Positions 47,352 through 58,783 of a stretch of 64,000 nt of DNA are shown here, one piece after another; positions within the stretch are counted from its first letter, which is position 1; each line of letters opens with the position of its first letter. Origin of the DNA: Acanthornis magna (Eukaryota > Chordata > Aves > Passeriformes > Acanthizidae); the NCBI GenBank assembly GCA_036785705.1, contig JAWUZG010000177.1, forward strand, positions 806,001 to 870,000, given 5' to 3'. The notes beneath the pieces are model-generated. The model had not been told where the DNA came from. It did no database searches and saw nothing but the letters and a program-made list of their open reading frames with translations. The translations under genes and the position numbers were made by a program.

Positions 47352-47796
47352 GGTTTCAGGTTTGAGACCAAGGTTGGTTGGGCATTCGAGGAAATAACTT
47401 TGAGTTGTGCCAGAGGAGGTTCAGGTTGGTTATTAGGGAAAATTTCTCCACGGAAAGGGTTGGAAACTGGCTGCCCTGCGAAGTGGTGGAGTCCCATCCC
47501 TGGAAATGTTCAACAAACGTGTGGATTGCGGCTGATGGTTGGACTTGATGATCTCAAAGGTCTTTTCCAACCTTAACAATTCCATAATCCTGTAATTCCC
47601 TTCGACAAGACGAGCCTGGTGTCAAAATCAGCTGAAGTGGTGGAGTCCCATCCCTGGAAATGTTCAACAAATGTGTGGATTGCGCCTTATGATTGGACTC
47701 GATGATCTCAAAGGTCTTTTCCAACCTTAACAATTCCATGATTCTGTAATTTCCTTCGACAAGACGAGCCTGGTGTCAAAATCAGCAGAAGTGGCA
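47352..47796 (+). mobile_element. Older CR1 LINE 3' fragment with duplicated 3' end
   Basis: Sense CR1 in the older form: GTTCAGGTTGGTTATTAGGG, TCTCCACGGAAAGGGTTGG, GGCTGCCCTGCGAAGTGGTG, TGGTTGGACTTGATGATCTC, CTTTTCCAACCTTAAC. The last part and the 3' flank are duplicated once. Confidence 0.85.
47481..47794. repeat. 154-bp tandem duplication of a CR1 3' end plus flank
   Basis: AAGTGG starts at 47481, 47635 and 47789, a constant 154-bp step. The unit includes the CR1 3' end and the non-CR1 word TTCGACAAGACGAGCCTGG, so the duplication happened after insertion. Confidence 0.92.
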
Positions 47797-48284
47797 GCCC
47801 CAGCTCTGCTCCCCCTCCCCCCATGGCCTTTAAACCTGCTTGGATAGGAACTCCTTCCTTCACTGCCATGGCCCATCCTGGAAAATCCCACTTTCATCTT
47901 GCTTTTCTTTTTTAAGGATTCTTCAGCTTTTCTGACCATTTCTGACTCAGCATCAGGATTGCACTAAGGATTCATTTTTCTCAACTTTCCATCATTTGCT
48001 GCCACCTCACAGTGACCAGAAGTGAAGGAGATCAAGCCTTATCCCAGTCGGGAATTCACCCGGGGAAGGGTTCAGATCCTCCTCCCTTGAATGTCACTGC
48101 TGTCCCACGGTGACCTGATGCTGAGAGAGATTTGCTTCCCCTGACTCGTGTCACAGCAAATACTGACCTGACCTTTCCAAACACATATTAACATTTATAA
48201 ATCTTATTTTCCCGTGGTTTTGACGTGGTTCCATGGGCAGGAGGGATCCTTCTGTCACAGCACATTCCCAAATGATCCCTTTCC
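47797..48284. other. Unique sequence, no gene recognised
   Basis: Nothing recognisable between the CR1 duplication and the 345-bp array. Confidence 0.5.
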
Positions 48285-49290
48285 CTCCTGGAGCTGCCTG
48301 TCCTCATTCCATCCATTCTTCCATGTTTGTTTGGTCTTTGCCTTTAATAAACTGCTTTTTATGATATTAGCAGAGATCAAAGGCAAACCTTCTGTAGCGT
48401 GGGGTTGATTTTTGGGAAGGAGGAGTTTTCTTGGTTGTTTCAATCCAGTTTCTGATGGAGGTGCCTGGTGGAGCTTAGGATGATCCTGCCCATTTCTGAG
48501 CAAATCTTGGAAAATCCTGGCTGTGTTTTGGCTCAACGCTGAAGTTCTCTCCCACAAGAGAAACACAGAATTAGGGCTCATTCTCTTTGGCTCATTCTCT
48601 CAATTCATCCCTTTCCAGCCTGAAGCTGCCTGTCCTCATCCCATCCATTCTTCCATGTTTGTTTGTCTGTGCCTGCTGGTCTTTGCCTTTAATAAACTGC
48701 TTTTTATGATATTAGCAGAGATCAAAGGCAAACCTTCTGTAGAGTGGGGTTGATTTTTGGGAAGGAGGAGTTTTCTTGGTTGTTTCAATCTGATTTCTGA
48801 TGGAGGTGCCTGGTGGAGCTTAGGAAGATCTTGCCCATTTCTGAGCAAATCTTGGAAAATCCTGGCTGTGTTTTGGCTCAACGCTGAAGTTCTCTCCCAC
48901 AAGAGAAACACAGAATTAGGGCTCATTCTCTTTGGCTCATTCTCTCAATTCATCCCTTTCCAGCCTGAAGCTGCCTGTCCTCATCCCATCCATTCTTCCA
49001 TGTTTGTTTGGTCTGTGCCTGCTGGTCTTTGCCTTTAATAAACTGCTTTTTATTATATTAGCAGAGATCAAAGGCAAACCTTCTGTAGAGTGGGGTTGAT
49101 TTTTGGGAAGGAGGAGTTTTCTTGGTTGTTTCAATCTGATTTCTGATGGAGGTGCCTGGTGGAGCTTAGGAAGATCTTGCCCATTTCTGAGCAAATCTTG
49201 GAAAATCCTGGCTGTGTTTTGACTCAATGATGAAGGTCTCTCCCACAAGAGAAACACGGAATTAGAGCTCATTCTCTTTGGGTTTGGCTC
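48285..49290. repeat. 345-bp tandem array, about 3 copies, each with an AATAAA signal
   Basis: AATAAACTGCTTTTTAT starts at 48346, 48691 and 49037, steps of 345 and 346 bp. Each unit continues with ATTAGCAGAGATCAAAGGC, TTTCTGATGGAGGTGCCTGG and CTCTCCCACAAGAGAAACAC. The AATAAA followed by a T-rich stretch resembles the R-U5 part of a retroviral LTR, but there is no TG...CA boundary. Minus-strand frames of about 100 codons recur because of the repetition. Confidence 0.9.
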
Positions 49291-49767
49291 AGTAGTGGCC
49301 AACTTTAAATTTCAGTTCTTGCTGCCTCTCCTGAATTTAATTTTGAACCAAAACTGAGTCTGAAGGGTCAATGTGGTTGCTATCCAAAATTATATCCCAT
49401 GAATAAATGCAAGTGCAATTTGGCTAAGGAATAAATGGATATAATTTTCCCTTTCCATCCCTTGCTAAGACACAGTTTTTTGTCCTGCTCTTTCCTCGCT
49501 GTGAATTCGGATGTCTGTGCTCACGCTCTTGGCACTTGTGTATTAATTTTTGGTTTCAAGCTCGCTTTAATAATACAAATTAAAGGAAAATATAATAAGA
49601 GACGAAGCATCAACATGTTCTAAAGGACACATCTGGAATACAGCTGGGTGGGGGGTGTTTGTGCATTGGTTTCAGCACTGAACCTTTAGAGGTTAAAAAT
49701 GAAATTTGGGTGAAAAATGCAATGTCAGTTGTATGCTCTGAATTTGGTGGATGGGAAGAGCAGGAGG
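49291..49767. other. Unique sequence, no gene recognised
   Basis: Nothing recognisable. Confidence 0.5.
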
Positions 49768-49842
49768 GACCCTTGGGGAAGGTGTCCCTGGTGGGAATGA
49801 TCTTTGAGGTCCCTCCAAACCCAAAGCAGTCTGTGTTTCCAA
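49768..49842 (+). mobile_element. CR1 LINE 3' end fragment
   Basis: Sense fragment: GGGAAGGTGTCCCTGGTGGG, GAGGTCCCTCCAAACCCAAA. It is short and diverged. Confidence 0.65.
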
Positions 49843-50161
49843 GGTTCTGGTGCCCAATTCTTGGAAGAACAACATTTCTTGAAGTAATACTTTCTTTAGA
49901 GGAGAATAACTTAGCAATGTCTTCATACACAGGACACAGAGCTTTAAATAGTCCGTTTCAGGTAAAATTTTGACCTGGTGACTTGAAGGGTTTAGGAGGA
50001 GTTAAAGGAGACCTCAGTTTTGCTTTGCAGAAAGTCTGGTGTGGCAGAAGGACCAAGACATTCCTCCCTCTGTGTTTTTGCTCTGGATCAGTTTGGGGAA
50101 ACCTAATTTATTTTTAATTCATAAGAAGAGATTTTAAAGAAGGTGCACACTTGATATAAAT
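49843..50161. other. Unique sequence, no gene recognised
   Basis: About 320 bp with nothing recognisable. Confidence 0.5.
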
Positions 50162-50292
50162 CCCAGAATCATGGAATGATTTGGTTTGAAGGGATGTTAA
50201 AGCCCTGCCATGGGCAGGGACACCTTCCACCAGCCCAGGTTCCTCCAAACCTCATCCAACCTGGCCTTGGACTCTCCAGGGATGGAGCAGGG
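50162..50292 (-). mobile_element. CR1 LINE 3' end
   Basis: Antisense: CCCAGAATCATGGAATGATT, GCCATGGGCAGGGACACC, CTCATCCAACCTGGCCTTGG, CCAGGGATGGAGCAGG. Confidence 0.8.
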
Positions 50293-51317
50293 TTATGATT
50301 AAAACAATCAAACCTTTATCAAAAAGCTTTGATAATTGAATAGAGGATCAAGAAAATGGGATCCTGCTCCTCAAAGGTCCTGATCCCAAATCTCCCACTG
50401 ATGCTGGGTGCTCCTCCTTTGCTGTCGCTGCTCTGCTCCTCTGCCTGGTGGAGATCTTGTGTTGTACCCAACTCTGCCATCCCTGAGTGCAAAGCCATCA
50501 CAAATCTTTGGGGATGGAAATGGCTGTGTCACCACCTGCTTGTCACCGTGCTCCTGTCCCCTCCCAGGGTGTGGGATTTGCTCAAGCAGCCAAGCAATTG
50601 TTACTTAATGTGCATCCTCTGATAACGACCGGAATTAATTTCTTGGAAATGACACCGTAATAATTAATACAGCCCTCTTGGGCTGCATGGGATGGAATTG
50701 ATTCCAGGAAGTGGAGATATTAAAGTGTCACCGTCCTTGTCCCCAAGTGTGAAATGTCATCATCAGCTCCTGCAATCTGCCTTTATTACAGCCATATTAA
50801 AATGAGTGTTTTACATCTTCATTGCAGCCTATTAACAACATTTCCTTGATTTAAGGAATGGCTCCGGGATGCAAACGCAGCCCCATTTCCATGAATAAAT
50901 TTAGCACTTTAATGCTATTTATTTACTCCACGCTGTAAAATGGAATAGGATAAATAATGGGTCCCACAGGGGCGTGGGGTAAGGTGGTGATCAACATCTC
51001 AGCAGGTCGGGGAACACGGCTCCAGTAAAGGAATAATGACGGAAATTCACGGGGCTCCCAGGGATGCCATTTATATACCTGGATCTCATAAAGGAGGAAT
51101 TACAGTGTTAACGACGTGCTCAGCACAGGGATTGGCGTGGAATGAGACCAGCAGGGAGGGATGTGCAGCTGGATCACCGAAATCTGTGTTCCATCGGCGC
51201 TGGGGACAGCAGGAGTTCGGAGGATCTGATGTCCCATCAGTGTGGGATTTGCTGGCTGGTGGATACCTGGGATTGCTCTTTACTGCCTGGAAAATCCACC
51301 TCAGGAGAAGCTTTCTG
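50293..51317. other. Unique sequence, conserved-element-like in part
   Basis: About 50610-50960 is AT-rich with TTAATTAAT-type words and no repeats. No exon is recognised. Confidence 0.45.
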
Positions 51318-51840
51318 CTCTGTCCAGACCTTCCTTGGACACTTCCAGGGATGGGCACTCCAAACCTCCCTGGGAGCTCCTGTGCCTTCATAAAAGGAGA
51401 AGGGCTCGTGATGGGTTGTCCATTTTGGGTGTAGTCCCTAAGGGGACTTTTGCTTGCCCAAATGTACCTCGAAGGCCTTGAATAAATTTGTCTGCATTTT
51501 ATACTCCTGATTTGTTTTGGCCTCTGCTTCTAGGCATCATTTCCATGAGGAAATTGCTGCTGATGTTCACCCTGAGCCTCCCCAGTCCAGCCTGAGGCCG
51601 TTCCCTCTCCTCCTGTCCCTGTTCCCTGGAGCACAGCCCGACCCCCCCCCCCGGCTGTCCCCTCCTGTCAGGAGCTGTGCAGAGCCACAAGGTCCCCCTG
51701 ATCCCCTTTGCTCCAGGCTGAGCCCTTTCCCAGCTCCCTCAGCCTCTCCTGGGGCTCCAGACCCTTCCCAGCTCCGTTCTCTTCTCCATTCCAGCCCCTC
51801 CAGGGTTCTCTTGCCCTGAGGATCCCAGAACTGGGACACA
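51318..51840 (-). mobile_element. CR1 LINE 3' fragment (subfamily C), interrupted by an LTR-B piece
   Basis: The left piece matches CTTGGACACTTCCAGGGATG and CCAAACCTCCCTGGG. The right piece resumes at about 51537 and reads GAGGAAATT, then CAGCCTGAGGCCGTTCCC and AGGAGCTGTGCAGAGCC. The two sides line up with the uninterrupted copy at 35.0-35.5 kb. Confidence 0.8.
51387..51536 (+). mobile_element. LTR-B fragment, 5' truncated, nested in a CR1
   Basis: Runs from a CATAAAAGGAG box through GTCCATTTTGGGTGTAGTCC and AATAAA (51481) to TGGCCTCTGCTTCTAGG. It corresponds to the part of LTR-B copy 1 downstream of its TATA box. U3 is missing, so it is not a complete solo LTR. Confidence 0.7.
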
Positions 51841-53132
51841 TCATGGAAGCTGTTGTGTGTCTGGAGACTTCCACACAATTAGAAATAATAAAAACCCATA
51901 AGGTTGCCTCAATCTCCAGCTGGATGAAACCCTTCTATTTTCAGGTGCTATCTTTTGTTTTCAGCAAAACATCAGCTTTTCATGGAGCAAACGGATTCTT
52001 TTAATGAGAACAAAAACATTTAATAGATAATTAATTCCAGGAGAAAGCTGCAGGGATGATTTGTGACCACTTTTAGCCGTGGCAGCTCATTGGCTCCACA
52101 GGCACACCCAGAGCAGATGCGCTGGACCAGGAATGAGCTCTTCAGTCTCGGCCCTTTTCCAACCAGGCCCACATTAAATCCAAATATCATTTCCATATCG
52201 TTGAGACGGTCGGAATTCCCAGTTGGACGGGAGGCTACGTGTCTTGTGTTCCGTCTCTTTTTCATCCTGGTTAAATAAATCCTTTCCCGTGCAGGAGAAT
52301 AAAGCTTTCCACGTCCTTTGGTATGCAGGAGCTCCTTCCCATCAGCAATTCACACAGCACTTGAAAGGAATCATGCAGGAATGGCCTCCATTGGTTGTTT
52401 TTAGGAGGGGGAGGATGGCATCGGGAAACCACGAGAGACATCTCTGCTGCCTATGGATACACATCCTGGAATAAAAGAAGCCGCTTGCTGCTGAAAGAAA
52501 AGAGGAATTGGAAGCCTGGCACAGACTTTTACCAAGATTTTCGCCTTCCTGGGCAAAATCCACTGTCATTTCTCTGCAGAAAGTGCCAGGAATTGTGTCT
52601 GGAGAGGAGGAGCGAGTAGAAATAACTGCTGGACTAAGCAAATTAGTTCAGGGACATGGCAGGGTTCCTAATGGAGCTTTTATGGATGCTGGATGTTCTG
52701 GGAGGAGTGGGAACGAGCCAACTCTAATTGCTCTGGGCGAGCCAGGTTGGTTTGTGTGTCTGCACCTGCCCCAGTCTCATTTGTGGAGCACAGAACTGCA
52801 TGGCTGTGGTCTCCTGGGGAGGACAGCAGGGTACAGGGGCAGGAATCCAGTGGAGAGAAGTGGATGTTCTGTTTTGGTGCCCTGGTATTGCCTGAAAAAT
52901 CCAATATGGAGCATGTTGGAACTAGAGCTCGTGTTTCTGGCAAACTTGGCTTTGGAGGAAGTTCCTTACTGGTTTAGTTTGAGAACCAGAGAATCAACAA
53001 CATCTGCCTTGTCCCAACCCCAGGGCAGGGACTGTCCCTGCTGGAGACAGGAATTCCCACCTGGAATCCTGGGGGCAGCTCTGGGCTCAGTCAAGAACTG
53101 CTTTAGCAACATAAGATGTTTTAATGCTCCAC
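51841..53132. other. Unique sequence, no gene recognised
   Basis: No array or transposon is recognised. A frame of 218 codons starting at 52508 runs into the next CR1, so it is not a gene. Confidence 0.5.
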
Positions 53133-53478
53133 AGGGAGAGCTGCGAGCCCCTGGCAGGGCCTGAAGGGCTCCAGGAGAGCTGCAGAGGGACTGGGGACAA
53201 GGGCTGCAGGGACAGCACCCAGGGAATGGCTTGGCAGTGCCAGAGGGCAGGGTCAGATGGGATCTTGGGAATTGGGAATTGCTGCCGGGGAGGGTGGGGA
53301 GGGGCTGGGCTGGAATTGCCAGAGCAGCTGTGGCTGCCCCTGGATCCCTGCAGTGTCCCAGGCCAGGCTGGACAGGGCTTGGAGCAGCCTGGGACAGTGG
53401 CAGGTGTCCCTGCCAGGGCAGGGGTGGCACTGGATGGGCTTTAAGGTCCCTTCCCACCCAAACCATTCTGGGATTCCA
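53133..53478 (+). mobile_element. CR1 LINE 3' fragment (subfamily A)
   Basis: Sense copy from CACAGGGAGAGCTGCGAGCC to CCAAACCATTCTGGGATTCC, nearly identical to the 22.9- and 24.3-kb copies. Confidence 0.9.
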
Positions 53479-55615
53479 CAAACATCTTTTGGGATATGCA
53501 CAGTTGGGAATGGAGCGTGGCCTTGCTTTTCCAAAGCACTCAAAAAACAGAAGAAGGGGATAGGAGGAATAGTGAAGAGGGAAATGCAGGCCTGAAGTGC
53601 AGGTGGAATTCTGTGCTGGGGAGAAATCCCTGTCTCTGATCCAGCAGGAGAATACCTTGGGGGGGAGGCAGTGTTTGGCTGCTCTCACAGATTTTTCCAA
53701 TAGCAGTGTTGCTCTTCAGCCTGGGAAATCCAAATATTCCATCGTTGTCTTTCCATCCCTCGCTGGGAGCCCTGTGTGACACCCAAAGCCACATCCTCGG
53801 TGGCTCTGTCCACATGGTGCCAAAGACCCCACAACGCTGGGAATTAACCCAGGGCCGTTTGTTCCTAATCCAAAACGAGTTTTGATGTCCAGAGTTGCCT
53901 TTGGCTACTGTTGGAATGAATTGAGATTCCAGCATTGCCTCATATTTGCTAACTCGCCGGAGAATGAACTTGGAGTCAGATCCTCATTTAGTTAAAATAA
54001 ATGTTCTTCCGTGGTTTTAAACAAATTTCAACCAGCGGACGATTTCGCCCGGGGGGGATTTAAGAGGATCAGGTTCTGAGTTGCATTCTAATGAGCAGGA
54101 AATGTGGAATCCATGTGGGATTGAAGGGGGAGAGGTTTATACCAGGCTGGTTTTTACCTCGAGCCTCGTTTTCCTAATGGGAGTGGAAACAAATGATTGT
54201 GCCATTGAACTGGAGTGGAAACAAATGGATGTGCCATCAAATTTGAGTCTCCAGGAGGAGAATTAGTCAATACAACTTTGGAATGAACATTCCTTCATTT
54301 CAGCAGCTTTCCCTTCATGTTTTTGTTGTTTGGGCCTTGTGAAGGAAACATTTCAATGAAGGAAAGAGATCAAGGGATGTTTTCAAAGTCAGCACTTCCC
54401 CCCAAACCTTTCAATCTCCCGGCTCGTTTTCCCTACTCCGTGACCCTCTTGAATGTCATCATCTCAAAGCTGCAAAGCCTTTCCCTTTCCTCTCCCTTCC
54501 CTTGTGCATCTCCTCTCTTCTGAGCTGGCCTTTCTTCCTTTGTGAGCCTTCCCTCCTCCTCCTCCTCCTCCTCACTGGGGCTGACACTTTTGGCAGCGTT
54601 GTCACACAGATTAGAGGACTCAGATTAGGGGGAGCTGCTACAAATTCTTCTGGGTCAACAGTTTGTTTCCTGACGATCCTTTGATTTCTCAGGACGAGAT
54701 CTCATTGATCCGTGTCAAATTTGTGGCTAAGTCCAAGTTTGAAAGAGGGGGTTTAACCAGATGAGGTTTTGTGGGGTTTTTTGAGGGAAACAGTGATTTG
54801 GAGGAGAGAGAAGAATTGGTGGTTGAGTTTTTAACTCTTTTCCCCCTAACTTTGCATCTCTTAGGTTTTTAATAAATGGTCTTTCTGGGAAAAACGGTAA
54901 GAAAATCATGAGGATGCTCAAGGGAGATAATTGAAATTTTGTCAGGCTTGGCTTGTGATTCTTTCTAACTCTTCCAAGTACCTCTGCAGTCCATCACAGA
55001 TCCACCCCAGGGCTGGGAGATGGATCCACCCCTGGGTTGTTCCCACCTGATTATTTTGAACAGCTGCTTCATTTCCCTCCTCTGACATTCAGGGTATCTT
55101 TCTGGGTATCTTCACTGCAGATATTTGAATGAATGTCCCTTGGCCTTGCATGAAAGGCCAAGAAATCCCTTCAGATCCTGGAATTAATGCAGTTTTTCCC
55201 ACTCTCTAAAATGTCCCCCCTCTCCCTTAACACCGAGCTCTCTATCCCTCCAAAGTGGAAGGAATTTGTTTTTCTGTGCTTCCGAATTCATGAATATTCA
55301 CTCAAGAATTTCAGAGTATTTAGAGCAGAGGGGCTCTGTTGCTCTTCACAAATCTCCCAACCCTCCCTGCTTATGTGATCCATCATCACCTGCGGTGTCC
55401 ATGGCTGTATTCCCAATCCTGTCAGCCCAAGGAAGGGGCTGCAGTTGGTTGTTTTTCTGGGTCTCCTCGGGTCCATGGCATCAACCATCAATCAAAAAGC
55501 TGTGAAAGGAGCTCGTTGGTGCTCTGCCAGCTCCCTTTGCCCCAAACTGGGGGACGAGCTGCCGACAGCTCACAGGGAACTGCCAGGCTCGTGCCAGCTC
55601 CATCTCAGCGCGGAT
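53479..55615. other. Unique sequence, no gene recognised
   Basis: A (CTC)n run of about eight steps lies near 54553-54572. A 32-bp direct repeat, GAGTGGAAACAAATG, occurs at 54181 and 54213. No exon is recognised. Confidence 0.5.
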
Positions 55616-56082
55616 TTGGAGCCTTTGGAATCGCTCTGGGCATACCTGGGCAGATCTGAACACACCTGGAGCCTTTGGAATCCCTCTGAGTGTACTTGGG
55701 CACACCTGGAGCCTTTGGAATCCCTCTGAGTGTACTTGGGCACACCTGGAGCCTTTGGAATCCCTCTGAGTGTACTTGGGCACACCTGGAGCCTTTGGAA
55801 TCGCTCCGGGCGTACCTGGGCACACCTGGAGCCTTTGGAATCCCTCTAAGTGTACCTGGGCAGATCTGAACACACCTGGAGCCTTTGGAATCACTCCGGG
55901 TGTAGCTGGGCACACCTGGAGCCTTTGGAATCACTCCGGGTGTACCTGGGCACACTTGGAGCCTTTGGAATCGCTCTGAGTGTACCTGGGCACACCTGGA
56001 GCCTTTGGAATCGCTCTGAGTGTACCCTGACACACCTGGAGCCTTTGGAATCACTCTGAGTGTACCTGGACACACCTGGAGC
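55616..56082. repeat. 40-bp tandem array, 11 copies, with a 210-bp spacing pattern
   Basis: GCCTTTGGAATC starts at 55621, 55671, 55711, 55751, 55791, 55831, 55881, 55921, 55961, 56001 and 56041. Steps are 50,40,40,40,40 and again 50,40,40,40,40. The long steps carry the extra 10 bp CAGATCTGAA. Units read TGTACCTGGGCACACCTGGA with small changes. Two 210-bp higher-order blocks plus one unit are therefore visible. Confidence 0.93.
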
Positions 56083-56223
56083 TCCAAGGGCACGTTGGTG
56101 TTTCCACCGTGAATTCTGGTTTCTGAAGACCTTCTCTGCCAGATCTCAGTGAGCACATGAGGTCAGTTTACAAATCCTGGAGCAGAGAACAATTCAAGGC
56201 TCACATCCACAAAGGAGGAAACC

Positions 56224-56658
56224 TGTTGGGATCCGAGCGAGGAACGGACTCCAGCACACAGTGTGATGTTCTGATAGCCGATTTATTATTAGAAAACCTT
56301 ATATTTTATAATTTGTTCCATATACGTGATCGTACCACGATCATCATACCTATGATTGGCTGTGCTTTGTTTTCACAAATAATTTCTGTAATGATTGGAT
56401 AATTATTATTCGTAAGCTGTTTGAAAGCTGTTGGTAAGCAACACTACTACTTGCTACAATATCCCAAAATTTCGTTACTTGCTTCCACATTCTCTTCTCA
56501 CTTCAGTGGATTTTCTCATTGCTTCAGCGATTTGCAACTGTCCTTTCATTGTTCTTTTATACCTTCTGCAGTTCCTCCATTGTTCTTTCATACTCTTCAC
56601 AGTGCTCTCTATTATTCTTTCATACCTTTACAGTTCCTCCAGTGCCCAGGCCCCAACA
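56224..56658 (-). mobile_element. Solo LTR, class II-like, with perfect 6-bp target duplication
   Basis: A 435-bp element: TGTTGGGATCCGAGCG at the left and GGCCCCAACA at the right, an extended inverted terminal match (TGTTGGG/CCCAACA). The target duplication GAAACC lies at 56218-56223 and 56659-56664. On the minus strand a TATAAAA (56310-56304) is followed by AATAAA (56287-56282). No internal retroviral sequence remains. Confidence 0.9.
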
Positions 56659-56664
56659 GAAACC

Positions 56665-58220
56665 CAGCGTGGTGATGTGTTTGTAGGGACCCAAATGGTG
56701 CAGGTTTTTCAAAAACCCTTCAATCCTGCCATGTCCCACGGGCGTCACTGGGGTAGGGCCTCTGGAAAACAGCCTGGCTTTATTTATAAACTTGGATAGA
56801 GTTAAAATGTTCATGTTAAAACAAAAAATGGGAAAACCTTACGGATTCTCTCTGCCGCCTTGCTAAAATAATAATCTGCAGCGTCTAACTCTGTGAAAGT
56901 GAAATGTAATTTCAGTTTGTATTAGACAGTGACTGAGGTTAGAATGAGCACCCTGTGTTTTATTTTCTGCTCTACCGTGCACTTAAGGGGAATTATTACT
57001 TCCTTAAATCTTTTAACTCTCCCGGTTTATTCCTTGCTGCAGGTAACCGAATGTACGGTGGTGTTAAAATATTTCTCTTGGTTTTTATAACGTGCAGCAC
57101 GGAGGAATAAACACTTCTGATCCAGCTCTGATCTGTGGCACAGTTTACACGGTAAAGAGTCTGTTGTGCTGTTAAATGCTCTCATCTTTATTCATGGCCT
57201 GGGATGATTCAGTCTTCCCAGGGAATCACAGGATCAGGGGCACTTTACAACCTGTAGCAGCTTCCCCGGCATCCCAAATAAACAGGAGAGTTGTTTTAAA
57301 GTCCATAAAATGTTTGTCCTGAGCGCTGCTGCGGTGTGGTCCTTATCGCCTTTAATAACTTGAGAAGGAACTAGGAGATTTTGGCTCTCTCAAATTGATG
57401 CTGTTTGATGAGAGATGCCCTCGGAAGAGTTGCTGGCTGCCATTAATGTAAATTCCCTGTCTGGATTCCTTAAATCCTTGTCTAAAAGAGAACTGGGGGA
57501 GATTCGCAGCCCCCTCGGAGCGCTGCTAACTCTCCTCTCTCGAGCTGTGCTGGCAGTAATTACTGCGTTAAGTTCCCTCTGTTTGTTCATCCTTACAGTA
57601 AATTAAGAAGGGAAGATTTGGGACTTGTCTAGCACGGAGCTTGATGGGCTTTGCAAATAGAGATGTGCCTTCAAAGAGTCATTTAGAGCAATTATTTCAG
57701 AGCAGTTCTTTGCTGATGGAGACAAAACATGCTATTAGAAGTTAAAAAAAAAAAAAAATAAGACCAGCACAGCAGTTATTTTCCTAATGTGCTCCAGTTT
57801 ATGGCTTTTTAGTCTGGAATCGTGGAAACCCCCAGCTTCTTACAACTGTTTTTATACATTAACAGGGATTTTGAATAGCTCTGCTCCCAGGAAACCTCCT
57901 GGTGAAGGGCTGGGAGATGATACCAGACTATATTTAGATAGATTTTTCTGACTGGAGTAGGCTGACTCGAAAAAAATCTTCATTTTAATATCCCAGCGTG
58001 TGTTTTTATTCTTGGAAAGGCAGCCCTCTGCCTTTTGGGGGAAAGTGTGTTCCCACAAGGCAGCCAGGGCCATGGCCCCATGTGAGAGGCCGGAGTGGGA
58101 CATTCGGATCCTCCTCCCGGGATCACAGGCACCTTGGGATGGGAGAGATTCGGGGTCTGGCACCAGAGTTAATCTGAGCCCCCAAAAGGGATCACGGACT
58201 TCGAGGGAATCTTTGCAACA
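56665..58220. other. Unique sequence, conserved-element-like in part
   Basis: About 56820-58000 is AT-leaning and repeat-free, with TAATTACTGCGTTAA and similar words, plus a 15-A run at 57744. It could contain conserved non-coding elements. The 63-codon frame at 57415 has no domain. Confidence 0.4.
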
Positions 58221-58227
58221 AGACCAT

Positions 58228-58783
58228 TGTCACCAAAAATCGGGAGAAATAAAAAACCCTCTAGCACTATATTTGAAGTGACAGAGAATCAGGCATTACT
58301 TTATTTTCTGGTCAGGATGTGCCAAGGAAAACATTCCAAAACCACATGCTTTTACAGGATTTTCCCCCAGTTTTCATACAGTTAAAACCCATAGAGATGC
58401 ATTGTTTCAAAGTTCATTGGTCCAGAGCTGAGCAACCCTCAGTGTTCAGTTTCCCATTGGATCCGAATCCCCTCCCCTCCGATGTGAATTAGATCTTCAT
58501 TTTTCAGTGTTCTCCTCAGTCCTTTCCGGGGAGATGTCTGAGCTGTGTCAGAGGTGCTCTGGGGTGGATGTTTGGAGATGGCCACCGATGTTCCGTTGAT
58601 GTTCCATTGATGTTTTTTATCTTTTTGGTATCTTTGGGCTGCTCCACTCTGTCCTGTGCTGAGTTCATCAGACCTCACCTGGCACAACAATGCCCAACTT
58701 AAGATTCCTTTTCTGGGGGTAAAGACAAAGAAATCCTTTGACTAAAATTATACAGAATTTTTAAACTGGTATAGTTTCCAACA
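58228..58783 (-). mobile_element. Solo LTR, family LTR-A, copy 3
   Basis: A 556-bp copy with TG...CA ends. No clean 4-bp target duplication is seen (left ACCAT, right ATCCC). AATAAA is present (58305-58300 on minus), but the TATA box is changed (TTTTCATA on the plus strand). Missing duplication could reflect mutation or recombination between different insertions. R/U5 matches copy 4, the middle matches copy 2 and U3 matches copy 1. Confidence 0.8.

Noticed and set aside
48255..49302. Three similar minus-strand frames of about 100 codons
   Set aside because: They are the same sequence repeated in the 345-bp array, with no domain.
55481..56156. Frames of 144-183 codons on minus
   Set aside because: They arise from the 40-bp tandem array. 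A 40-bp unit shifts frame each copy, so the peptide repeats every three units and has no biological signature.
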